A program made the position numbers and the translations under genes. Below the pieces are notes generated by a model, which worked only from the letters and a program-made list of their open reading frames with translations, had not been told where the DNA came from and searched no databases. DNA of 64,000 nucleotides, from positions 558,001-622,000 of the forward strand of contig NZ_CP033460.1 in the NCBI RefSeq assembly GCF_003718735.1, given 5' to 3'. Below, piece by piece: positions 20,279 to 28,010 of the stretch. This stretch comes from Staphylococcus debuckii (lineage in GTDB: Bacteria; Bacillota; Bacilli; Staphylococcales; Staphylococcaceae). Each line of letters starts with the position of its first letter. The stretch's first letter is position 1.

Positions 20279-21127
20279 ATGGATTATAATTACAGTATTA
20301 TTAAATCATCGACTTGTACTTTAGATTTTACGAATAAACAAGATTACATTAATATCTACTTTGTGCTTTCAGGAACTGCTAAGACTGTGAAACAAGAAGG
20401 TTCACTTACCTATCACGCAGGGGAATTATTTATCAGAAGACCAGACATGAAACCTTTACAGATTGAAATTAAAAATGGCAGTGTGATTTGTTTAGAGATT
20501 CATACAGACTATTTTGAAAAGTACTATCTGAAAAACGCTCTGAATATGGAAAACAACTTTGAAATTCACCATCATATTAAAGAAGCATTTGTGCATACCA
20601 TTCGCTGTATGTATGAAAAGAAATATTCCCACGCTGATGTCAGTATTATTAAACTCGTGAATTATTTACGTATCTTTTTTGAAACCTTTGATAACTATTT
20701 ATTCCGACCGACATTAAGTCCGTTAGTAAATGAAGTGATTGAGTATGTTAATGAACATTATAAGAAACCATTGAAATTATGTGTTGTTGCTAGAGATATC
20801 TATGCGAACGAAAGCTTTCTTTCTAGAAAATTCGGAGAAGAGATGCAAATGACCTTCTCAGAATACCTCACTAATATCAGAGTGTTCAATTTATCCGAGC
20901 TATTAGTCACAAGAGGTGAAGAAGGTGAAATATGGAAAGAATTTGGTTTTGCGAGTAACCGCACTTTCTTGAACCGTTTCAAAGAGATCTTTAACATGTC
21001 TCCAAGAGAGTTCATTCTGCACTCTCAAGTTTATCGTAGTAATGAAGATATTATTTCAGACTCAGTATATTTAGAAATACTAAAATTTGTGCAGCCAGAT
21101 AAGAGCTCTATCCCAGAAATTCAATAG
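20279..21127 (+). CDS. AraC/XylS-family transcription regulator
   Basis: 282 aa. The N-terminal part (about 1-140) looks like a cupin-type sensing domain (IYFVLSGTAKTVKQEGSLTYHAGELFIRRP). The C-terminal part (about 165-265) is an AraC double helix-turn-helix: VNEVIEYVNEHYKKPLKL, ESFLSRKFGEEMQMTFSEYL, then IWKEFGFASNRTFLNRFKEIFNMSPREF, the family's most conserved segment. It should bind DNA and respond to a small molecule. No transport or metabolic gene adjoins it, so the regulon cannot be inferred from context. Start supported by AAGGGGGA 8 nt upstream. Confidence 0.88.
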   Translation: MDYNYSIIKSSTCTLDFTNKQDYINIYFVLSGTAKTVKQEGSLTYHAGELFIRRPDMKPLQIEIKNGSVICLEIHTDYFEKYYLKNALNMENNFEIHHHIKEAFVHTIRCMYEKKYSHADVSIIKLVNYLRIFFETFDNYLFRPTLSPLVNEVIEYVNEHYKKPLKLCVVARDIYANESFLSRKFGEEMQMTFSEYLTNIRVFNLSELLVTRGEEGEIWKEFGFASNRTFLNRFKEIFNMSPREFILHSQVYRSNEDIISDSVYLEILKFVQPDKSSIPEIQ

Positions 21128-21475
21128 CGCTCATTGATAATTTCGATTAAATGATTAACGAAGCGTCAAGAGAGACACAAGCACGCTTCACTTTAAATTA
21201 ATCCCTTCTTTAAAAGCATCATTTTGTACACACCTTCCCATCTTTAAACGGCACTTCAAAAATGAAATTCCTCTCTTTCTCAGTTACTACTTTTATAATG
21301 AATTTTTTTGAACTCCTTAAAGTTACATTTAATAATCTTTATTCTCTAAGAAATGATAGAATGTACATAAGTTAGCGATAAAGGTTAAATACAATAAAAT
21401 CTTAATATTATAAGGGTGTAATTAGGGTATAAGTTACTAAATCACGAAAAAATTAAGTTTATGGGGGAATGAATC
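21128..21475 (+). other. Intergenic region with weak terminator
   Basis: A 7-bp stem GAAGCGT (21160-21166)/ACGCTTC (21183-21189) with a short T-run may end the AraC transcript. The rest is A+T-rich with nothing else recognisable; it should contain the promoter of the next gene. Confidence 0.35.
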
Positions 21476-22510
21476 ATGAAGGTCAATGTGACTGAACTTT
21501 TAAAGAAGCGATTAAATAAATTTGATGATAATTTTAAACACTATGGAGACGATATGGCTTATCTTACATTAACAAGCCGTAATGACAGCACTTTGAAGGA
21601 TTTGCTAGGCGTTCAGCTATTAAGAAATTCTGATAAAGAAACTGTAGCTAGAGAAATTGCACGATTGGACTTAGCTATTTTAGACAACAATGTGCTGACG
21701 GATATTATCAAATTAAAATCAGTGTATATCCAAGACTTTGAGCAGAATCCTACTGTGGAAGAATCAAACGCAATTAAAGCGATTAAACGTGATATCGAGG
21801 ATAACTTAAATAAAATAGTGAATCCACCGAAATCATGGACTTATACAGTATCAGAAAGCGCGAAGTTGCACTTTGCGGCGATCTACGTGGATGTACAAGC
21901 GAAAAAGAAATTCGAGTTGCCAGCAACGAAAACTGAATTCCTTAAATCACATCCTGAATTAAAAGAGGGAGATTTAGTATACAAAAGTATTTTCCGTCAT
22001 CGTGAAGCACGCGATTACTCAATTGAAGAAATTATTGAACCTAGACTGCAAACTGCCGTCTTCAATCCTATACTAGAAGAACATTCTGATATCTATATTA
22101 AAAAAGGTGATATCGAAGAGTTATACAAAGGAAAATATGACAACTTCAAAGTCCAAGTTTATCTACAAACTTACGAAATCGGCCAAGGACCAGAACCTGA
22201 AGAAGTAGAAGTCGATGAAGAAGTTGTAGAAACAGTGGACGTTAAGCCAGAAGAAGTGGAAGCTTCAATTGAAGTAGATGAAATGATTAAAGACGCAAGA
22301 ACAAATCAAGAAAACGCATCTAAGACTGATACTTCAAAAGATGACAACGAGAAAGATAAAGACTCTAAAAAAGACGATAAGAAAAAAGATAACAACAAAT
22401 CAAAAAAAGACAAAAAGAAAAAATCCGAGAAAACGGAAAATAAAAAAGATAAAAAGAAAGACACATCTAAGAAAAAAGACAACAAGAAGAAAAATAAGAA
22501 AAAGAAATAA
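21476..22510 (+). CDS. Unrecognised protein with acidic linker and Lys-rich tail
   Basis: 344 aa, no signal peptide or membrane segment. Residues 1-240 look like a folded domain (MKVNVTELLKKRLNKFDDNFKHYGDD, KSWTYTVSESAKLHFAAIYVD and IYIKKGDIEELYKGKYDNFKVQVYLQTYEIG). Residues about 243-290 are strongly acidic (EEVEVDEEVVETVDV), and the last 50 or so are nearly all Lys, Asp and Glu (KKDKKKK, KDKKKDTSKKKDNKKK). Such a basic tail suggests nucleic-acid or anionic-polymer binding, but this is inference. I do not recognise the family. Monocistronic, GGGGGAATG context at the start, and a very strong inverted repeat after the stop. Confidence 0.6.
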   Translation: MKVNVTELLKKRLNKFDDNFKHYGDDMAYLTLTSRNDSTLKDLLGVQLLRNSDKETVAREIARLDLAILDNNVLTDIIKLKSVYIQDFEQNPTVEESNAIKAIKRDIEDNLNKIVNPPKSWTYTVSESAKLHFAAIYVDVQAKKKFELPATKTEFLKSHPELKEGDLVYKSIFRHREARDYSIEEIIEPRLQTAVFNPILEEHSDIYIKKGDIEELYKGKYDNFKVQVYLQTYEIGQGPEPEEVEVDEEVVETVDVKPEEVEASIEVDEMIKDARTNQENASKTDTSKDDNEKDKDSKKDDKKKDNNKSKKDKKKKSEKTENKKDKKKDTSKKKDNKKKNKKKK

Positions 22511-22519
22511 TTTTTTTGG

Positions 22520-22559
22520 AATCCCCGTTAGAAACTTGCTCAAGTTTCTAACGGGGATT
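22520..22559 (+). terminator. Strong inverted repeat, probable terminator
   Basis: Perfect 18-bp stem AATCCCCGTTAGAAACTT (22520-22537), 4-nt loop, complementary arm 22542-22559. The following sequence is only moderately T-rich (TAATTTAT), so it may also protect a 3' end. Confidence 0.7.
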
Positions 22560-22846
22560 AATTTATATAAATTGCTATCTACTAAACCACGAAATATTGT
22601 TAATTAAAAAAGGTAGAATACTCAAATGGAAGTTCGGAGTATAAGCTGTCTACACTTTATTAAATTAATATATCTTTATAAAAAATTCTCAAAAAAGCCG
22701 ATGTATGACATTAATTACAAAGAATGTAAGAGGAAGTGTAAAAAGAAAGGAGAAAATCAAATTAGCAGAAAGCCTTTTAAAATGATTCTTATATGTTGAA
22801 GTGTAAAATAATGTTGTATATACAAAAATAATTATTTTAAAAAGTA

Positions 22847-22875
22847 TTGCCTTTACAGATGAATTTACATATAAT
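22847..22875 (+). promoter_or_regulatory. Candidate promoter A of the shared glycopolymer type, upstream of mnaA
   Basis: -35 TTGCCT (22847-22852), 17-bp spacer, -10 TATAAT (22870-22875). The -10 is embedded in TTTACATATAATTTA, a string also found at the promoters near 31.7 kb and 55.07 kb. The leader to mnaA would be about 230 nt. Confidence 0.55.
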
Positions 22876-22932
22876 TTAAGTTGATTTAACAAAACTTTAC
22901 ATAGAGCAATGGAAAACATTTGTATTTAGAAA

Positions 22933-22964
22933 ACTTCTAATTCATATATTTAGAAGTGTTTTTT
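22933..22964 (+). terminator. Leader terminator/attenuator-like hairpin upstream of mnaA
   Basis: ACTTCTAA (22933-22940) pairs with TTAGAAGT (22950-22957), then GTTTTTT. It lies about 50 nt after the predicted start and 148 nt before mnaA. The same arms and T-run occur in the leader at 31717. It may give either premature termination or a small RNA. Confidence 0.5.
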
Positions 22965-23111
22965 AATGGTTATTTTAGATTATAAAGTGAAAGTGTACGT
23001 TTTTCGTTTGTCTATTCAATTATAAAGGATTGTGGAAAATAAGATTTTTTTATTAATGAAATTGATTTTTTATAGTAAAGAAAAAGTTGATTTTTAAAGG
23101 AGAGATGATTA

Positions 23112-24251
23112 ATGAAAGAAATTATGACTATTTTTGGGACTAGACCAGAAGCAATTAAAATGGCTCCCTTAGTGAAAGAACTTGAAAAAAGTAATTTTCT
23201 TAACCCTATAGTAGTTGTGACTGCACAACATAGAGAAATGTTAGATGGTGTACTGGAAACATTTAAAATCAAGCCTGATTTTGATTTAGATATAATGAAG
23301 AAAAATCAAACACTTTCAGAAATAACAGCAAATGTATTAGTGAAACTTGATGAAATAATTAAGATTAAAAAACCGGATATGATTTTAGTGCATGGTGACA
23401 CTTCAACTACTTTTGCTGGAAGCTTAGTAGCTTTTTATAACCAAATTCCTATAGGACATGTAGAAGCTGGCTTGAGAACTTGGAATAAATATTCTCCATT
23501 TCCTGAAGAATTGAATAGACAAATGGTTAGTGTGATGTCAGATATTAATTTTGCGCCTACTAAAACAGCAGCTAATAATCTTTTAGAAGAAAACAAAAAT
23601 GAAGATACTATTGCTATTACTGGCAATACTGCAATTGACGCTATGAAATATACAATAAAAAAAGATTATTCTTCTAATATTGTTGATAAACATAAAGATA
23701 AGCGCATATTATTATTGACCGCACATCGAAGAGAGAACCTTGGATCTTCAATGCATAATATATTTAAAGGGGTTAAAAGAATAGTTGAAGAATATGAAGA
23801 TGTAGTAGTAGTTTACCCTATGCACAAGAACCCTAAAGTTAGAGAAATAGCAAAAAAATATTTGGCAAATCATGAGAGAATTGAGTTAATCGAACCTTTA
23901 GGAGTAACAGATTTTCATAACTTTGCTAATCAAGCGTATTTAATATTAACTGATTCAGGTGGTGTGCAAGAAGAAGCACCATCATTGGGAAAGCCGGTTT
24001 TAGTTTTAAGGGATACAACAGAAAGACCTGAAGGTGTCGAAGCGGGAACTTTAAAGGTAATTGGAACATCAACAGATTCTATTTATAATCACACAAAAAA
24101 TTTGTTAGATGATACAGAACTTTATCAAAATATGAGTAAAGCCTCAAACCCCTATGGAGATGGCAATGCAGCAAAAAGAATTTGTGATAATATTGAGTAT
24201 TATTTTGAAATAAGATCTGAAAAACCAAAGTCATTTCTTGATGGATTTTAG
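23112..24251 (+). CDS. mnaA: UDP-N-acetylglucosamine 2-epimerase (non-hydrolysing)
   Basis: 379 aa, cytoplasmic. Converts UDP-GlcNAc to UDP-ManNAc, the precursor for teichoic-acid linkage units and ManNAc-containing capsules. Family signatures: FGTRPEAIKMAPLV at the start, TAQHREMLD, VHGDTSTTFAGSL, HVEAGLRT, FPEELNRQ, LLTAHRRENLG, and the C-terminal LTDSGGVQEEAPSLGKPVLVLRDTTERPE(G) that binds the nucleotide. Full length. AAAGGAGAG site 8 nt before ATG. It opens an operon with a glycerophosphotransferase-family protein (14 nt later) and a hydrolase-like protein. Staphylococci usually also have a housekeeping mnaA, so this may be a dedicated second copy; not checkable here. Confidence 0.93.
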   Translation: MKEIMTIFGTRPEAIKMAPLVKELEKSNFLNPIVVVTAQHREMLDGVLETFKIKPDFDLDIMKKNQTLSEITANVLVKLDEIIKIKKPDMILVHGDTSTTFAGSLVAFYNQIPIGHVEAGLRTWNKYSPFPEELNRQMVSVMSDINFAPTKTAANNLLEENKNEDTIAITGNTAIDAMKYTIKKDYSSNIVDKHKDKRILLLTAHRRENLGSSMHNIFKGVKRIVEEYEDVVVVYPMHKNPKVREIAKKYLANHERIELIEPLGVTDFHNFANQAYLILTDSGGVQEEAPSLGKPVLVLRDTTERPEGVEAGTLKVIGTSTDSIYNHTKNLLDDTELYQNMSKASNPYGDGNAAKRICDNIEYYFEIRSEKPKSFLDGF

Positions 24252-24265
24252 GAGGCTTAATATCG

Positions 24266-26581
24266 ATGGAATTAAAGTTAGTTAATTATAATATTGGCTA
24301 TATAGAGTCACAAACAAACCAACTAATTGTTTTTGGTTTTCATAATAGCAAAAAAAAATTGAAAGTTAACCAAGAAACTTTATTAAAAGATGAACGGATA
24401 TTGTTTAAAGTTAATAGACCTGATGCTTTATTAGGAGTTGTAACCTTTAAAGAAAAAGAATATTTTATTCATGTGAAAAAAGGAAAATTAATTATAACTA
24501 GATATATAAATGGCGATACTAAAGGAAGCTTAATATTAAACTTCACTATTTTTGATGATAGATTTGAAATTGTTAAAACTAAGTACAGCTATAACCTTTT
24601 TGATAAATCGACATCTTCAAATTTTACATTGACTAGCGATATCTTTGAAGTTAGCCATAAAATAATTGCCAAAAATCCTATAAGAAGGAAAAAAGAGAGC
24701 AATATCTATCTAAAAATTCGTTATGGTAGCTATTATAATTTCGTTGAATACAATGTAAAAAAGAAAAAGATAGTATTAAAAACTTTGAGTTTTTCAGTAT
24801 TAGGAAATAGAAAATTAAAAGTTAGCTTTTCAACTGCGAATGAATTGGAAATTAATTTTAAAGGTAAAAAAGAAAATATAAAAATCAGCGACTTACTCAA
24901 GAAAAAACACATAAGACTAAATGATAAATTTAAAGAGGTATTAATCGAACCTGTCTATTTTAGAGTCGGAAAAAGATTATTTGTACTTATTAAAAATTCT
25001 GTTAACGGTAATTGCTATATTAAATTTAATACTAGAGTCAACTTAATGTTGAAATATTCGGAATATGATATAAAAAGTAAAAAAGGCTACTTTTATATTG
25101 ATGGTAAAATAGAATTTAAAGAGAATCCTCATTTCGATTCATTAATGACTAATAAAGGGAAAATTTTAAGCAAGTTAATATGGAAAAACTCTACTAATTT
25201 TACAGCTAAAATTAAAAAAAGCGATATTTATAACTTGCCTAATATTCATACGTCGTTGTTGTTCTGTAAAAGCAACGAGCCTATATTACCAATGAAAAGA
25301 TATAATAAAGATAGAATTCCACCGAAAAAAGTTGTACACACTACTACAATTTATAAAGATAAGGTACTAATTGCTCGTTTGAATTTAGCAAATAATATTT
25401 CTATTTCAATTGTTCCTAAGTTACCTGTCTATAATACCTTTAACCAGATGAAAATAGAGATAGCTTACTTCATTTCAAAAAGAATGAAAAATATGTTTGG
25501 CAAGAAGATCAATCTATATTTTGAAAAAGAGGCTTCAAGAGTCGGTGAATCAGGAAGTTATGTTTTTGAAAAAGTAATGCAGAAAAAAGAGGAGAAAAGT
25601 TCAAATTATTATATTCTAGACAGAAAAAGTAAAGGCTATCAAAACATGAAAAGAAAATGGGGAAACAATTTGGTGAAAAGATTTAGTTTTAAACATTATT
25701 TACTCATATTTCTTTCTACAAGTTTTATTTCAAGTGAATTAAGTAGTCATGTAATATCAGGACGAATATACTCAGATAAACTTAACAAAAAAATTAAGAG
25801 TACTCCGCTATATTTCTTGCAACACGGGATTATGTTTGCTAAACCAGTAGATAATCCAATGGCAGCTGGATTTCATAAGAAGAATATGCTCAATAACGTA
25901 GTCAAAAACGTAATAAGTTCTGATTTAGAAGCAAGAGAATTTTATAAAATGGGCTATGATGAAAATGATTTAATGAAAACCGGTTTACCTAAGTTTGACG
26001 GAGCTCAATTAAATGATGACGCAAATAAAATAACTTTCATGCCTACTTGGCGATATTGGGAAGAAGCAGAAATTGTTAATGGTAATATACAAAACACAAC
26101 ATATTATGATAGTTTCATTAAATTAATAAAAGCATTTGAAAAAGCTGACTTGTTAAACAACTTACAGATAACTGCACATAATAAATTTACAGAATTTATT
26201 TCAGAAAGTTTGCCTCAGTATAAATCATTGATTTGTGAAGATCCTACTGAAGCGCTAAAAAATTCGAAGATTTTTATTACAGATTATTCTTCAATTATTT
26301 ATGATGCTATATATAGAGGTACTTATCCAATTTTTTATTGGAAAGATAAAGATTATTTAATAAAAAATTATCAAGCTATTCCTCCTGTGAACGAATTAAA
26401 TGCTCCTGGTGAAATTGCGTATTCAGAGGATGAATTGATAGATTTAGTAATTGCAGCAATAAAAAATAATTATAAGATTGAAGAGAAAAATTTAAAAAAA
26501 TATAGAAATATTAATGAGTTTTATGATAATAACAATTCAGAGCGTGTTATTTCTATACTTAAAAAAGAAAATGTTTTGTAG
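24266..26581 (+). CDS. CDP-glycerol glycerophosphotransferase (TagF/TarF)-family protein with long N-terminal extension
   Basis: 771 aa. The C-terminal part (about 425-770) carries TagF-family marks: YFLQHGIMFAKP (His near 520), a TGLPKFD segment, FMPTWR, ITDYSSIIYDAIYRG (about 671) and PGEIAYSEDEL. These form a GT-B-like catalytic domain that transfers polyol phosphate from a CDP-activated donor. The first 420 or so residues are lysine-rich with many beta-like segments and match nothing I know; similar regions occur in the other large proteins of this window. No membrane segment; enzymes of this family bind the membrane peripherally. Spacing of 14 nt from mnaA and an AGGAGG site support the start and co-transcription. 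Actual donor and acceptor unknown. Confidence 0.8.
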   Translation: MELKLVNYNIGYIESQTNQLIVFGFHNSKKKLKVNQETLLKDERILFKVNRPDALLGVVTFKEKEYFIHVKKGKLIITRYINGDTKGSLILNFTIFDDRFEIVKTKYSYNLFDKSTSSNFTLTSDIFEVSHKIIAKNPIRRKKESNIYLKIRYGSYYNFVEYNVKKKKIVLKTLSFSVLGNRKLKVSFSTANELEINFKGKKENIKISDLLKKKHIRLNDKFKEVLIEPVYFRVGKRLFVLIKNSVNGNCYIKFNTRVNLMLKYSEYDIKSKKGYFYIDGKIEFKENPHFDSLMTNKGKILSKLIWKNSTNFTAKIKKSDIYNLPNIHTSLLFCKSNEPILPMKRYNKDRIPPKKVVHTTTIYKDKVLIARLNLANNISISIVPKLPVYNTFNQMKIEIAYFISKRMKNMFGKKINLYFEKEASRVGESGSYVFEKVMQKKEEKSSNYYILDRKSKGYQNMKRKWGNNLVKRFSFKHYLLIFLSTSFISSELSSHVISGRIYSDKLNKKIKSTPLYFLQHGIMFAKPVDNPMAAGFHKKNMLNNVVKNVISSDLEAREFYKMGYDENDLMKTGLPKFDGAQLNDDANKITFMPTWRYWEEAEIVNGNIQNTTYYDSFIKLIKAFEKADLLNNLQITAHNKFTEFISESLPQYKSLICEDPTEALKNSKIFITDYSSIIYDAIYRGTYPIFYWKDKDYLIKNYQAIPPVNELNAPGEIAYSEDELIDLVIAAIKNNYKIEEKNLKKYRNINEFYDNNNSERVISILKKENVL

Positions 26582-26593
26582 GAGGTGGATTTT

Positions 26594-27394
26594 TTGTTAA
26601 AGGGCTTACTTGTGAATAACAATTCAAAAAATTTAACAATTATATTTCAGAGTGCAGGTAGAATCTCAAAAGATTTGTTTGAAAGAATTTTAAACGGATC
26701 TGCAAGTTATGAAGAAGTAAAATCAGCACATGAGAAATATACTTGGTTTAAATTTTCTAACTATAAATATTCTGATTATTATTTTGTCGAAGATTATTTT
26801 TCACAGAGCTATGGATGGTATATGTTTGACGGCGGGAAAAGTATTATCAATGAATTTAACGAAGAATTATCTCGGTTTATAAAAGATAGAGGATATAAAA
26901 ATGTTACGACATATGGAAGTAGCAAAGGTGGCACAGCAGCTTTGCTTTATGGGCTGATTAACCCAAACATCAATAACGTGTTTTCTTTAGTTCCACAAGT
27001 TTATACTATTAAATATATTAACTTAAAGCTATCAAAATATAAAAGGTTATTTTTTCCGAAGGATAATCCTGAAAACGAGGAATACTTTGATAAAATTTTC
27101 TTTAATGAGGAAATATATTCTGATAAAGTAATATCGGACACAAATATATACATTTATACAGGTATAAATGATGAACAGTTTGAGGATTTGTTACCTTTGC
27201 ATCAATTACTAGATAAAAAAGTTTGCAATAACAATATTATTATTAATAGTAGTATGAAAGGACATAATAATATTGTTATGGATAACGTTCCATTTATTAA
27301 TTCGGCTCTTAAGATTATTACTTTAAATCAAGTAATGAAGGGGCCGAGACTAAAAAGAGTAAATTCTAATGTCTTGTTATTAAAAGATAAATAA
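26594..27394 (+). CDS. Alpha/beta-hydrolase-like polysaccharide accessory protein (Asp2- or XcbB/CpsF-like)
   Basis: About 266 aa using TTG 26594. An in-frame GTG at 26585 overlaps the GGAGGTG ribosome site (26581-26587) and is less likely. TYGSSKGGTAALLYG (about residue 112) is a Ser-hydrolase nucleophile elbow (G-S-S-K-G-G); the closing MKGHNNIVMDNVPF could supply the histidine. This GSSKGG arrangement is seen in Asp2-like and XcbB/CpsF-type proteins of glycoprotein and capsule systems, but I assign it only loosely. It may acetylate or deacylate a wall polymer. The ribosome site overlaps the stop codon of the previous gene, so the two are translationally coupled. Confidence 0.6.
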   Translation: MLKGLLVNNNSKNLTIIFQSAGRISKDLFERILNGSASYEEVKSAHEKYTWFKFSNYKYSDYYFVEDYFSQSYGWYMFDGGKSIINEFNEELSRFIKDRGYKNVTTYGSSKGGTAALLYGLINPNINNVFSLVPQVYTIKYINLKLSKYKRLFFPKDNPENEEYFDKIFFNEEIYSDKVISDTNIYIYTGINDEQFEDLLPLHQLLDKKVCNNNIIINSSMKGHNNIVMDNVPFINSALKIITLNQVMKGPRLKRVNSNVLLLKDK

Positions 27395-27695
27395 TAAATT
27401 AATTCCGCTTTATGAATTGAATACAAAAGTTATTATTAATCTATTCTTTAGGACAAGGATTTATACTTATATAAGAGATTTAATGTTTATTTCCGTAACG
27501 TTATCATCATTTGTTACTCATCCTATTGTTTATATTTTAATTTCTGTTATTTTCACAATAGGATTTTGTATAGGACTAGCCATCGTACTTTCATTTATTC
27601 CTTACGTAAGATTTATCGTCTGCAGGAATATACTTTATCCGATGGTATTGAATAATTATAGCTTGAAACAAGAAGTTAAAGAGGGCTCTAACTAA
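27395..27695 (+). pseudogene. Decayed 3' end of an acyltransferase gene (paralogue of 31794-32879)
   Basis: The 92-codon frame at 27417-27695 has no ribosome site and begins with unrelated sequence. From about 27505 it matches the C-terminus of the intact acyltransferase at 31794: both read FTIGFCIGL, VLSFIPYVRFIV, then LYPMVLNNYSLKQE. The similarity continues into the terminator hairpin. Only about 60 of 361 residues remain, so it is a remnant of a duplicated or recombined gene, not a functional protein. Confidence 0.8.
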
Positions 27696-27714
27696 ACTAA
27701 CAATATTATTTAAA

Positions 27715-27753
27715 GCCATGAAACTGTATTATTAGTTTCATGGCTTGTTTTAT
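27715..27753 (+). terminator. Terminator after the acyltransferase remnant
   Basis: GCCATGAAACT (27715-27725) pairs with AGTTTCATGGC (27734-27744), followed by T-rich sequence. Nearly identical to the hairpin at 32901. Confidence 0.85.
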
Positions 27754-28010
27754 TTAGATCTATGATAAATCGGCTTGGTGAGTGGATAACTTGTTCAAAA
27801 TTTTTAGTGCAGTTATGATTAACTGTGGTAGGAGAGTAAATCCATAAAAAACTGCAATTGGAATAGATGTCTCTAATATAAAACAAGAGGTTAAGCAAGA
27901 TGAACTTGTTTAACCTCTAAAATTTGAGTTGCTTTTCCTTTTTGACTGTGAATCTAATTTTTCGTTAGCACTTGTATATAGTACGACCATACGTTTAGAG
28001 TATATAGAAT
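27754..28010. other. Intergenic region with possible coding debris
   Basis: No intact ORF. A plus-strand frame reads WxVDNLFKIFSAVMINCGRRVNP and then KTAIGIDVSNIKQEVKQDELV after stop codons, which could be the eroded tail of a gene I cannot identify. Confidence 0.25.
27880..27918 (-). terminator. Candidate terminator of the GT2-glycerophosphotransferase gene
   Basis: AGAGGTTAAGCAAG (27886-27899) pairs with CTTGTTTAACCTCT (27905-27918, one G-U); on the minus strand it is followed by TGTTTTAT. It lies about 95 nt past the stop codon at 28011. Confidence 0.6.

Noticed and set aside
22341..22607. 88-codon Lys/Arg-rich ORF
   Set aside because: Frame-shifted shadow of the Lys-rich tail of the 21476 gene, running through its terminator hairpin.
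27417..27695. Independent 92-residue membrane protein
   Set aside because: The C-terminal two thirds is a copy of the intact acyltransferase end and there is no ribosome site, so it is a remnant.
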